Origin: Minisyncoccota bacterium | GTDB taxonomy: Bacteria; Patescibacteriota; Minisyncoccia; Phycocordibacterales; UBA1550 | NCBI GenBank assembly: GCA_028712595.1 | Contig: JAQTPS010000005.1 | Coordinates: 1 to 43,470 of the forward strand | Length of the DNA: 43,470 nucleotides | Direction: 5' to 3' | Shown: piece by piece, positions 34,833 to 43,470 of the stretch | Layout of the letters: every line of letters starts with the position of its first letter | Numbering within the stretch: position 1 is the first letter of the stretch | The notes under the pieces: generated by a model | Seen by the model: only the letters and a program-made list of their open reading frames with translations | Database searches by the model: none | Told to the model about the DNA's origin: nothing | Made by a program: the position numbers and the translations under genes

Positions 34833-35594
34833 TTATTTTACCTTTTCCGCGCTCTTCAAAATTTCTCCGAAAATTGTTGCGTCCAAACTTGAGCGACCAA
34901 CGAGCAGTCCGTCAACGTGTGATTTCGCAAGAAATTCTGCGCAATTTTTTGCATCGACTGACCCGCCATAGAGAATAGGAACTGTGCCGACATCTTTGCC
35001 ATACAAATATGCGAGAGTTTTCTTTACAAGAATCGTTACTTCCAAAGCATCATTGGTTGTTGCTGGGTGAATCGAATTTTTTCCAACCGCCCAAATTGGT
35101 TCATAAGCAATTATCACGTTTGAAAGATCTTTTTTAGAAACACCAACAAGCGCGAGTCGGATTTGGTTTGCGATATATTTCATATATTCCCCATCGGTAT
35201 CTCGCTCCCGCTCCCCCACACAAAGAACAACTGTGAGGCCTGCTTTTATTCCAGCTATTACTTTTTTATTTACGAGTTCATTCGTCTCTCCGAGCACTCG
35301 GCGTTCGGAGTGTCCGATAATCACGTAGTCGAGGCCCATAGACGAAAGCATCGCTGGCGAAACTTCTCCAGTGTAAGCGCCATCATTTTCAATCCACGCA
35401 TTCTGCGCGCCAAGCACACATCTATGTCCGGTAGCAAGTTTTTTCAAATCACCGACAAAAACAAATGGAGGACATACAACCGTCTGCACATTTTTTAGCG
35501 TTCCGGCAACTTTTTTAATCGCAACAAATTTCTCGCGCGCTTCTTTTACGCCCGCTGGGTACATTTTCCAATTGCCGATAATCAATTTCTTCAT
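34833..35594 (-). CDS. tpiA: Triosephosphate isomerase
   Basis: LIIGNWKMYPAGV...LDYVIIGHSERR...IAYEPIWAVG...ILYGGSVDAKN. Confidence 0.98.
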   Translation of the reverse strand: MKKLIIGNWKMYPAGVKEAREKFVAIKKVAGTLKNVQTVVCPPFVFVGDLKKLATGHRCVLGAQNAWIENDGAYTGEVSPAMLSSMGLDYVIIGHSERRVLGETNELVNKKVIAGIKAGLTVVLCVGERERDTDGEYMKYIANQIRLALVGVSKKDLSNVIIAYEPIWAVGKNSIHPATTNDALEVTILVKKTLAYLYGKDVGTVPILYGGSVDAKNCAEFLAKSHVDGLLVGRSSLDATIFGEILKSAEKVK

Positions 35595-35625
35595 ACGCTC
35601 ATAATACCATACTAAAGAGCCACAA

Positions 35626-35653
35626 GAAAAATCCGGCTGAAGCCGGATTTTTC
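35626..35653. terminator. Intrinsic terminator downstream of the pilus gene cluster
   Basis: gaaaaatccggct-ga-agccggatttttc. Confidence 0.85.
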
Positions 35654-35660
35654 ACTTTTT

Positions 35661-35984
35661 TTATGTATTCTTTCGCCTCCTAAAAAACGCGACCAGTACC
35701 ACTATGACAAAAATTGCCAGTAAAATTCCCCAAAGAGAATTTCCTCCGTAAAATTGGGCTTTTTTATCCAAACCAGCATCAAGCGGGGCCGGAGACGGTG
35801 TTGGAATTTCGCGTTTTAGGGTTGGGTCATTAACGAAATTTACATTCCCTGAAATATTTGCTTTTACATCCGGTGGCAAAGGTTGTAGTGGTGCTACTTC
35901 TTGCGGAACAAGTTTTGCGCCAAAAGCAAGCGAAGGCGTCAGAACAAAAAGTGTCATAATAAAAAGTTTTTTTGAAAATTTCAT
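35661..35984 (-). CDS. Small secreted/membrane protein with signal peptide and C-terminal TM-Arg/Lys tail
   Basis: MKFSKKLFIMTLFVLTPSLAFGAKL...SLWGILLAIFVIVVLVAFFRRRKNT. Confidence 0.75.
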   Translation of the reverse strand: MKFSKKLFIMTLFVLTPSLAFGAKLVPQEVAPLQPLPPDVKANISGNVNFVNDPTLKREIPTPSPAPLDAGLDKKAQFYGGNSLWGILLAIFVIVVLVAFFRRRKNT

Positions 35985-35988
35985 ATAT

Positions 35989-37380
35989 TTAATTGCTTAC
36001 CCAATCCAATAACTGATACGATGATGCGGACAATGGGAAACTCGGTGGTGGAGCATACAAAAGATTGCTGTCGTAGGTACTGTAAGTATTTGTGTAGCCC
36101 GAAACAACCACGTTAGACCCATTTACCCACGACCATGTCCACTGCCCGAATGTCATATTGGTTCCAAAAGTAGTAATGCTCGTTTTTACAAGATTTGGAT
36201 AGTAAAAAAATTGTGTGCTACCGTTTTGAGCAACGAGCGCCGCGTCAACCTCGAGAGTGTTTGGCGCGCGATAAGTAACCACTATATCTTTTTGAGCAAT
36301 TAGTCCTAGGGAGTTTGTGCCATCTTTTGCAGAGTACAGAATATTGTTGGGAATATAAATAGTAGGAGCTGTCGCTGGATTGTATGGCAGTTGCGCGGCA
36401 GCTACTGTTGCGCGACCCCTCACTGTTCCCTCTACCCAAACTTTATCTTCAACGAAAATTATCCCGTTGGCCGGAATCGCTCGATTGTACTGAAGCACAC
36501 GAGTGCTGTAATCAATATTTTCATTGTGCGCGTTCCATTTAACATCCCATCCCGTTTTGTTGGTAGGCCAAAGGACAGTAACTTTGTAAACATCTACAGT
36601 GCCATTGGATTTAAAATCAAGCGAATAACCGGAAGCGCTCGAAGGAGGAAGATAGATGCCGGCGCTTTGGGCATTAGCTTTCATCGTCGCCAAGTCTGAA
36701 GTAAGCGACGAAAAATCCACCGCAGGCACCGGGAATTGCCAAAAGTTTTGAACCGCTTGAGAAGCACTCCCCCATACTCCATTTTTTAATGCTGGACAAG
36801 GACTTCCTTGGTTTGCAGAACATGTATACGTGGTTCTAGTGGATTGAATAGGCGCATTTCCTACTCCGTCGAAACGAATTCCATTATTGGAAAGCATATT
36901 CCCATTCACCGTTTCCGTATCGCCTATCCAAATAATATCGTTACTTAAAAATGCATATTTTGCCATAGAAGGAATCCCATATTTTGCTGTTATGGTTCTC
37001 TTTATGTTTGGAGTAGCAGTTGTCCATCCAGTAGACTCTATAGTTACAATAGTTGAACCAGTCAGTGGTGGCGTAATGACAAGACTGTATTGGCCGACAG
37101 TTATTTGCGTATCAAAGTCAACATAATCATGTAAATAAGGACCAGAGGCTCCTGTTCCATCTTGGTAGTCAGTGGGATAATGCGCCAGATGCCATTGATA
37201 ATAATTTATTCCGGCTTCCGCAATCTGAAGAGCTTCTTCTTTGTTGACGGTCGAAAAGAGCACATTTTTTTTAGTGATAACCGCATTAATCGTAGGAACC
37301 ATTACCACGGCAAAGATAAAAACGACGACGAGCAGTAGTACAAGTATTTCCCCACTTTTCTTTGTTCGTTTTTTAAGCAT
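35989..37380 (-). CDS. PilX-like pilus assembly protein
   Basis: MLKKRTKKSGEILVLLLVVVFIFAVVMVPTINAVITKKNVLFSTVNKEEALQIAEAGINYYQWHLAHY. Confidence 0.75.
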   Translation of the reverse strand: MLKKRTKKSGEILVLLLVVVFIFAVVMVPTINAVITKKNVLFSTVNKEEALQIAEAGINYYQWHLAHYPTDYQDGTGASGPYLHDYVDFDTQITVGQYSLVITPPLTGSTIVTIESTGWTTATPNIKRTITAKYGIPSMAKYAFLSNDIIWIGDTETVNGNMLSNNGIRFDGVGNAPIQSTRTTYTCSANQGSPCPALKNGVWGSASQAVQNFWQFPVPAVDFSSLTSDLATMKANAQSAGIYLPPSSASGYSLDFKSNGTVDVYKVTVLWPTNKTGWDVKWNAHNENIDYSTRVLQYNRAIPANGIIFVEDKVWVEGTVRGRATVAAAQLPYNPATAPTIYIPNNILYSAKDGTNSLGLIAQKDIVVTYRAPNTLEVDAALVAQNGSTQFFYYPNLVKTSITTFGTNMTFGQWTWSWVNGSNVVVSGYTNTYSTYDSNLLYAPPPSFPLSASSYQLLDWVSN

Positions 37381-37405
37381 TTTTATATCATTATTATACA
37401 CCATC

Positions 37406-38029
37406 TCAATTTCCCAAATTTGTTTTTATGGTTCGAAGAGCTACCCCCATATCAACTGTCGTTGTGGTTGTGTCGGTTGGCGTAAGTTGTTTCAAAATTA
37501 TTAAATTCATTTTTATGTATTTAACACTATTGACATTAACCGGCTGAGTGAGCGAAGCACCCGCGCCGTTATAGTTGTCATCGTAATAGTAAAAAACAGG
37601 TACACCGCCATTTGCTAGATTGTTTTGTACTGTTGTCACAACTTCTGCTCCATATGTAAGAGGCGTACCAGTGGGAGTTATTACTCCTTTAGATAGAGTG
37701 TTCCCTGACACAAAATATCTGATCCTTTTAACAGCTCCTCCGGTTGCTCCATAGTTTGAATAAAAAATTATTTGCGAGTCACCTGCTTGGTTTACAACAT
37801 ATGCGCCATTGTTCCCGGTAGTCGCATTTCTAACTTCATTGGCAAAGGTGACGAGAGCAAGACGAGCTTGGTCGAGATTATTGGAAGAATTAAGCTCGCG
37901 TTTTGGCAACGTGAAAATAGTAACAAAAAGTTGAGTTATTCCGAGCATCAAAATAGTAAAGATGCCAATCGTCACAATTGTCTCTGTGACAGTAAATCCC
38001 CTCTTCTTTTGTTGTCTATTAGTAATCAT
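37406..38029 (-). CDS. Type IV pilin-like protein (prepilin N-terminal methylation motif)
   Basis: KKRGFTVTETIVTIGIFTILMLGITQLFV. Confidence 0.88.
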   Translation of the reverse strand: MITNRQQKKRGFTVTETIVTIGIFTILMLGITQLFVTIFTLPKRELNSSNNLDQARLALVTFANEVRNATTGNNGAYVVNQAGDSQIIFYSNYGATGGAVKRIRYFVSGNTLSKGVITPTGTPLTYGAEVVTTVQNNLANGGVPVFYYYDDNYNGAGASLTQPVNVNSVKYIKMNLIILKQLTPTDTTTTTVDMGVALRTIKTNLGN

Positions 38030-38033
38030 AAAT

Positions 38034-39821
38034 TTATTGACTGAGCAGAACTGGAAGAACTTGGTTCCCCGAAATATTAAGGTCGTCGATAGTTTGCGTG
38101 ATATAGCCTGGCAAACTGACTGTAATGGAGTACCCGGGGCCAGCAGTTAAACCATCAAATATCACCTGCCCCGGCGTGGAGCACCCTGAAACATAATTCA
38201 AATTAACATTCGAAAGCACCGGTGTTTTGGAAGTATCCGAGGTTGTAAAGAAAACTTTGTAGCGAGCATAGCGATTGTTGTTATGAATTGCGTTGATTGT
38301 ATTTCCTGAAACTGTGTAATACGTATTCCCGGTACCATCAGGTCCGAGATAGTTCCATGTTGCATTATCGTTGTTTGTCGCGATCTGGAAACCAATAGTC
38401 GTTGCGGGGTCTTGCGAGGTTGGTTGCCACGTCAATGTGGTATATGAAGTCAAAGATGTTCCACTGTCAAAAGACGAAGAGGTCGCTTCTCCGGACGATG
38501 CTCGAGAAACACCATTCCAAAAGAGGCGTAGTCCGTCGGGGATTTCGTTGTCGCTCACATCTGTTCCGGCAAAATATTCTGTTTCATCCGTAAAATCCGC
38601 CTGACCCGAACCACCGCTCCAATCTTTTTGTGTCCAGGTGCTACCGCCGGTGATTTTTTCCGAACCCGGAGAGAGCGTAACCGTCGCTCCTTCTATTGGC
38701 GCACCTGTTCCAGCCCTCGTAACAATTACGAGTAAACTATTGTCAGTTTTAGACCCAAGAATCATATTGAAATTTTGTGTAACATTCGGCAAAACGTTTA
38801 CCTGTTGTATTGGGGAAGTTCCATAAACCATGTAGCTCGATGAGTTCAGTGTAGGAATATAATTATCCCACTCAATATTAGTAAGTGGAATAAGCCCACC
38901 GGCGTCCGAAGTGTACGAGTTGTCAAATTTTAATATGTCTGGAGTTCCTATCAGCTTTGAGCCTCTTACCAAAACACCAACATTGGAAATAGGGGCGCAT
39001 ATGTCGTCGAGGGTATGAAAATTAAGTGTGCTTAATTGGTCGATTGCAAAACTGATTTGAGTGACTTGCCCTGCCAAGATAGTTGCATCTGGTTTTGTGG
39101 GATTTGGATTACCGACGGAAGCTGGATAAGTTTGGTCCGACGAATAATTGGTTTTTGTAACTACCATATGGTAACCGTTAGCGCTTGCGGGAAGACCGAC
39201 TTCAACCCAGTTCCCTCCCGCATCCGTCATTCTCGTCAAATTAATTCCTAATCCAGTATTTACAATATTTATCGAAGCTCCTGACACCGGCTGGCCGACT
39301 GCGTCAAAAACCCTAACAGAAAGAGCTCCGCCAGAGCTCATCCCCTCAAGTCCTTTGGGTGTGATATTTGTCAGAAAACTTTTTAGAGCTCCAGTGGTTA
39401 GATTCTTTATGTAAAGCTTTACCTGTTTGTAGTCGGTTGGCGCGGGGTCTGTGCCCAACAGAGCAGTGCCGTCGGCCGGATCGTCAAGATAATTCACCAC
39501 ATAATAAACTTGATATTGTTTTCCGTTGAAGGTTATGTATGTGGCGTTTGGAACATCCGGCAAACTTCCGTGCGGGTTCCCCGTCATTGTTCCTACTGCA
39601 GAATAAGGAAGGTTGTGTATGATTTCCATATACTGATTTGCAAGTTCGGAAACGGAAACGCTTTCGCGATACAAAGACACGAGGCGAACCAATGTTGCGG
39701 AAACTTGATACACACTAAGAACCATTGCCGTAAAAATAACAACAGTTACTAATGCTTCTATAAGCGTTAGCCCACGATTATTTTTCTTTTTCGTTATCAA
39801 TTTTTGCATTTTTAATGGCAT
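38034..39821 (-). CDS. Large pilin-like protein with carboxypeptidase-regulatory/Cna-B-like C-terminal domains
   Basis: NNRGLTLIEALVTVVIFTAMVLSVYQ prepilin motif; SVRVFDAVGQPVSGASINIVNT and VIVTRAGTGAPIEGATVTLSPG repeats. Confidence 0.85.
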   Translation of the reverse strand: MPLKMQKLITKKKNNRGLTLIEALVTVVIFTAMVLSVYQVSATLVRLVSLYRESVSVSELANQYMEIIHNLPYSAVGTMTGNPHGSLPDVPNATYITFNGKQYQVYYVVNYLDDPADGTALLGTDPAPTDYKQVKLYIKNLTTGALKSFLTNITPKGLEGMSSGGALSVRVFDAVGQPVSGASINIVNTGLGINLTRMTDAGGNWVEVGLPASANGYHMVVTKTNYSSDQTYPASVGNPNPTKPDATILAGQVTQISFAIDQLSTLNFHTLDDICAPISNVGVLVRGSKLIGTPDILKFDNSYTSDAGGLIPLTNIEWDNYIPTLNSSSYMVYGTSPIQQVNVLPNVTQNFNMILGSKTDNSLLVIVTRAGTGAPIEGATVTLSPGSEKITGGSTWTQKDWSGGSGQADFTDETEYFAGTDVSDNEIPDGLRLFWNGVSRASSGEATSSSFDSGTSLTSYTTLTWQPTSQDPATTIGFQIATNNDNATWNYLGPDGTGNTYYTVSGNTINAIHNNNRYARYKVFFTTSDTSKTPVLSNVNLNYVSGCSTPGQVIFDGLTAGPGYSITVSLPGYITQTIDDLNISGNQVLPVLLSQ

Positions 39822-39866
39822 TTTATTTCCACACACTGCGTCGTACCAGAGAAACGCTTCGTCTTG

Positions 39867-41084
39867 CTAGATTCCATTCATTACCGTGTACATCGGTGTA
39901 ATCATCGATACGGCAAAAAACCCAACTGAGATACCAATTACGATCATAAGAAGTGGTTCAATGATTGTAGATATATTTTTCGTGACTGAATCAACCTCCT
40001 CTTCAAAAAAGATTGCAATATTTTGCAACATTGCTGAAAGTTGCCCTGTTTCCTCCCCCACCTCTATCATCTGGCCAACGAGCAGAGGATAAATCTTTTC
40101 ATTTTCCACAAAAACAGAAGAAAGCGAACTGCCTTTTTGAACACGCTCGGAGGCAGTACTCATCACATCTTTATAAAAAGAGTTTTGAAGAACATCTTTT
40201 GTAATTGCAATCGCCTGCAACATATCCACCCCCGAAGAAAGAAGCGAGGCGAGTGTGCGCGCTGTGCGAGCAGAGTTTGATTCCCTTACAATAGTGCCAA
40301 CAATAGGAACATAAAAGAGACCGTGCTCAAAAGCTCGGTGTCCTCCTTTGGTGCGCAATATAATATTAATAATGAACACAAGAGCTACAAAGAAACCGAG
40401 AACGAGGAGATAATGTTGCGACATTGTGTCGCTTAAAAGCATTATTATTCGAGTGCTCAACGGAAGCTCCACCTTCAAGTCTTTAAATGTTGCCGCAAGA
40501 GTTGGAACAACAAAAATGAACATTAGAACACCGACGGATATCAGCGCCGTGAGCACAACAGACGGGTATATCAAGGCCCCTTTGATTTTTTTCTTCAAAA
40601 GATAGCTTTTCTCAAGCTGGTTTCCCACCACCAAGAGAGCTTCAGAAAGACCGCCTGACTCTTCACCAGCGCGCGTCATCGAAACAAAAAGTGGTGAAAA
40701 TATTCTTGGGAATTTTGCCATGCCTCCGGAAAGAGTGCTCCCGCGATTTATTTCCTCGACCAAAGAATGAATTGTTGCTTTTAGTTTTTTATTTTTTGCC
40801 TGTCTTTCGAGAATTCCAAGGGCTCGAGAAAGAGAGAGCCCTGCCTTCATCATCGCGCTTAGGTTATGCGAAAACACAATCAGGTCGTGGTCTTTTACGC
40901 GCCCAAGAAGTCCATTCAAAAATGCAATAACCGGAATAGATCTTTCTTTTACCTCTTTAATAGAAATGATGGTTTTGCCGGAATTTCGTAGGTCTGCCGC
41001 TACAGCAAATCGGTCGAGCGCTTCAACCTCTCCCTCTGTTTCTGCTCCTTCCGCTTCCTTTATTTTATATTTAAATTTAGGCAT
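39867..41084 (-). CDS. pilC: Type IV pilus / type II secretion inner-membrane protein PilC/GspF
   Basis: LSAMMKAGLSLSRALGILERQAKN...TRAGEESGGLSEALLVVGNQLEKSYLLKKKIKGALIYP...VGEETGQLSAML. Confidence 0.95.
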   Translation of the reverse strand: MPKFKYKIKEAEGAETEGEVEALDRFAVAADLRNSGKTIISIKEVKERSIPVIAFLNGLLGRVKDHDLIVFSHNLSAMMKAGLSLSRALGILERQAKNKKLKATIHSLVEEINRGSTLSGGMAKFPRIFSPLFVSMTRAGEESGGLSEALLVVGNQLEKSYLLKKKIKGALIYPSVVLTALISVGVLMFIFVVPTLAATFKDLKVELPLSTRIIMLLSDTMSQHYLLVLGFFVALVFIINIILRTKGGHRAFEHGLFYVPIVGTIVRESNSARTARTLASLLSSGVDMLQAIAITKDVLQNSFYKDVMSTASERVQKGSSLSSVFVENEKIYPLLVGQMIEVGEETGQLSAMLQNIAIFFEEEVDSVTKNISTIIEPLLMIVIGISVGFFAVSMITPMYTVMNGI

Positions 41085-41110
41085 GTAATGTAAATTATTT
41101 TACCAGTGGA

Positions 41111-42865
41111 TCACTCTGAAACCACGCGAAGCACTTCCTCTATGGTCGTCAGCCCTTGCACCGACTTTATGAGACCGTCTTCGAGCATTGTTATCATCCC
41201 TTCTTTTTTCGCTTGCGTTTCAATCTCGGTGGCCGTTGCGTTTTTCATAATGAGGTCACGTATCGCTGGCGACATTTTTAGAACCTCGTGAATACCAACT
41301 CGGCTCTTGTAACCATCTTCCGACTCGTCGGATTTTTTTGGACGGTAAAAAGGAACTTCCTTCCATTCCGCTTTCGGACCGACAAGACCTTCTTCTTTGA
41401 GAACTTTCATAACTCGGTCAAGGTCGACAGTTGCCTTAAGCGCGGAAATTTCAGCAGGTGTCAAAAAATATTTTTCTCGCGTAGCGCACAATCTGCGAAC
41501 GAGTCGCTGGGCAATGATGACATTCACCGTAGACACAATGAGAAACGGCTCGATGTCCATATCAAGGAGTCGTGGCATTGCTCCGGCGGCAGAGTTTGTG
41601 TGAAGCGTGGAGAGCACGAGGTGCCCGGTGAGCGAAGCATTGACTGCGAGCGATGCGGTTTCGTTGTCGCGGATTTCTCCAACCATTATTATATCCGGGT
41701 CTTGACGCACCAACGCGCGAAGGCCGTTTGCAAATGTGAGACCAATTTCGCTTTTTACTTGCGTTTGATTTACGCGCGTCATCTGATACTCGATAGGGTC
41801 TTCAATAGTTGAAATATTTACGTCTGGCTGATTCAAAATATCCAAAACGGTGTACAGAGTGGTTGTTTTACCTGAACCCGTTGGTCCTGTGGTCAAAATC
41901 ATTCCTACGCGTTGTTTTGTGGCGGCGTGAATACGTTCCAATCCTATGCCGTGGAAGCCAAGACCCTCAAGGGTAAATCCAGACACCGATTCCCGCAGGA
42001 GTCGCATAACTGTTTTCTCTCCGTAATAAACTGGAAGAGTAGACACACGGAATGCAACTTTTTCTCCAGCGGATTCAATTTTGAAACGACCGTCTTGGGG
42101 CAAACGCTTTTCGTCGAGTTTTAGGTTTGCGAGAACTTTAATGCGGGCAACAATTCCGGCAGCCGCGTTTTTTGGCAAAATCATAGCGTCATGAAGAAGT
42201 CCATCGATACGGTAACGAATCACGACATGCGCATCCATCGGTTCGATATGGATATCCGAAGCTCCTTGGATAATTGCGTGGTTAAGTAGCGTGTCCACAA
42301 TTTTTACAACCGGCAAGTCCTCGGCCAATTTTTTCAAATCTTCCTCGCTACGATTCTCTTCACCGACACCTTCAGCAACCAATTTAAGAGCGCTCGCTTC
42401 TTTTTCAATAATATCGCCGAATTCCGCTTTCAAACTCTTTTGATACTGCAAAAGAGCGCTTTTCATCGACTCTTTGTCGGTCAAGCGAGGCAAAATTTTC
42501 AGTCCGACCTTTTTCTTTATGAAATCAATAGCGGTGAGGTCGTCGGTGTCGAGCATGGCGACCTCAAGAGCCGTTGGAGTCTTTTTGAATGCCACAACAT
42601 TGTGTTTTCGTGCGATTGGTTCAGGAATAAGCGAGAGAACATCGAGATCTATTTTCTGCCCGAGAAGCCCAACAAATGGAATTCCAAGAATGTAGGCTTC
42701 GGTGCGGTGAAGGTCGTCTTCGGTGAGTTTGCCATTCGCGACCAGAGTGTCTCCTAAATATAGTTTCTTTTCGATAGCGCGTTTTTCTGCGATTTCAATG
42801 TCTGTGCGAGGGACAAGACCCGAGTCAATGAGAAATTCTTTCAGTTGTTGATTATTAACTGTCAT
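41111..42865 (-). CDS. pilB: Type IV pilus assembly ATPase PilB/GspE
   Basis: GASDIHIEPMDAHVVIRYRIDG...GMILTTGPTGSGKTTTLYTVLDILN...RALVRQDPDIIMVGEIRDNETASLAVNASLTGHLVLSTLHTNSA. Confidence 0.97.
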   Translation of the reverse strand: MTVNNQQLKEFLIDSGLVPRTDIEIAEKRAIEKKLYLGDTLVANGKLTEDDLHRTEAYILGIPFVGLLGQKIDLDVLSLIPEPIARKHNVVAFKKTPTALEVAMLDTDDLTAIDFIKKKVGLKILPRLTDKESMKSALLQYQKSLKAEFGDIIEKEASALKLVAEGVGEENRSEEDLKKLAEDLPVVKIVDTLLNHAIIQGASDIHIEPMDAHVVIRYRIDGLLHDAMILPKNAAAGIVARIKVLANLKLDEKRLPQDGRFKIESAGEKVAFRVSTLPVYYGEKTVMRLLRESVSGFTLEGLGFHGIGLERIHAATKQRVGMILTTGPTGSGKTTTLYTVLDILNQPDVNISTIEDPIEYQMTRVNQTQVKSEIGLTFANGLRALVRQDPDIIMVGEIRDNETASLAVNASLTGHLVLSTLHTNSAAGAMPRLLDMDIEPFLIVSTVNVIIAQRLVRRLCATREKYFLTPAEISALKATVDLDRVMKVLKEEGLVGPKAEWKEVPFYRPKKSDESEDGYKSRVGIHEVLKMSPAIRDLIMKNATATEIETQAKKEGMITMLEDGLIKSVQGLTTIEEVLRVVSE

Positions 42866-42951
42866 AAGAATAAAGGAGTGTTCTCTTTATTGTATCATAT
42901 TTGCACGCACACACAGCAATAATTTTTTACTTATGTGGAAATTTTATAAAT

Positions 42952-42979
42952 TTGACATTAACCTCTGGTTTGATATAGT
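42952..42979 (+). promoter_or_regulatory. Sigma70-type nusA promoter
   Basis: TTGACA (42952-42957)-N16-TATAGT (42974-42979), about 70 nt before the nusA ATG. Confidence 0.7.
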
Positions 42980-43051
42980 GGCTAAGTAAATGTCCGTCCC
43001 GAAAACGGGCAATTTTTGTTAAAAAATCAGCCAAAAACACCCAAAAACCAC

Positions 43052-43470
43052 ATGTTAGATCTAAAAATAATGGGGTCAGCGCTCGAACAGCTTGAAGCAG
43101 AACGAGGCATTCCAAAAGAAAAAATCATAGAAGCAATAGAACAAGCTCTCGCGGCTGCCTATAAAAAGGACTACGGCAAGAAGGGCCAGATTGTTCGTAC
43201 AAAGTTTGACCCTGACTCCGGGAAAGCAGAATTTGTTCAGGTAAAAATAGTCGTAGACGAGGCGGTTGTTCGCATGCCAGAAGATTCTGACGAAGATGCG
43301 GAAGGAAAAGAAGCAAAAATGAACGCCGATCTTCCTGAAGGAGAAAAAGTATCTCTCCGTCGAATGAGTCCAGAACACGATATTCTTTTGACCGACGCTC
43401 GTCGCATAAAAAGAGACGCTGTTCCGGGAGATGAAATCATTTTCCCTCTCGAAGCTCACTCGGACTATGG
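43052..43470 (+). CDS. nusA: Transcription termination/antitermination protein NusA, N-terminal part (runs off window)
   Basis: MLDLKIMGSALEQLEAERGIPKEKIIEAIEQALAAAYKKDYGKKGQIVRTKFDPDSGKAEFVQVKIVVDE... by manual translation; open to window end. Confidence 0.85.
   Translation, partial: MLDLKIMGSALEQLEAERGIPKEKIIEAIEQALAAAYKKDYGKKGQIVRTKFDPDSGKAEFVQVKIVVDEAVVRMPEDSDEDAEGKEAKMNADLPEGEKVSLRRMSPEHDILLTDARRIKRDAVPGDEIIFPLEAHSDY

Noticed and set aside
42870-42950. pilB promoter (TACAAT with upstream TTGCTG, 19-nt spacer)
   Set aside because: Spacer too long and -35 weak; not supportable.
1-43470. tRNA, rRNA, CRISPR arrays, transposases, prophage genes
   Set aside because: None recognised by eye; a tRNAscan/Infernal run would be needed to exclude small RNAs.

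Overview
This 43.5 kb window looks like a Patescibacteria/Parcubacteria (CPR) chromosome segment. The assignment is inferred from gene content, SD-poor gene starts, split ComEC and 'GWxWSxNIGW'-repeat secreted proteins. Most genes are on the minus strand. In minus-strand order the translation block is rpsL-rpsG-fusA // tuf-rpsJ-rplC-rplD-rplW-rplB // [2.4k-aa secreted repeat protein + ~320-aa secreted WSxNIGW protein] // rpsS-rplV-rpsC-rplP-rpmC-rpsQ-rplN-rplX-rplE // [Gly-rich secreted protein, truncated by window start]. Further right are an M50 protease, rpmB, a HAD phosphatase, an aldose-1-epimerase-like gene, an SPFH protein, comEC split into two genes, RNase HI, recJ, a HIT protein, mscL, pgk, tpiA, a type IV pilus cluster (pilB, pilC and three pilin-like/secreted genes), and the start of nusA. 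Main points for follow-up: (1) surface-protein genes interrupt and flank the normally contiguous S10/spc ribosomal operon, at boundaries marked by a terminator and a promoter; (2) a ~109-nt long imperfect hairpin sits between rpsG and fusA; (3) a 38-bp perfect direct repeat suggests an insertion at the HIT gene 3' end; (4) a near-identical promoter including its spacer precedes rpsS and nusA; (5) r-protein genes lack obvious SD sequences and several share an 'ACTAYYATG' start context; (6) a hairpin lies over the tuf translation start region; (7) a leader with mutually exclusive hairpins precedes an unknown gene; (8) a CPR RNase HI carries a viroplasmin-like C-terminal segment. No tRNA, rRNA, CRISPR array or transposase was recognised.
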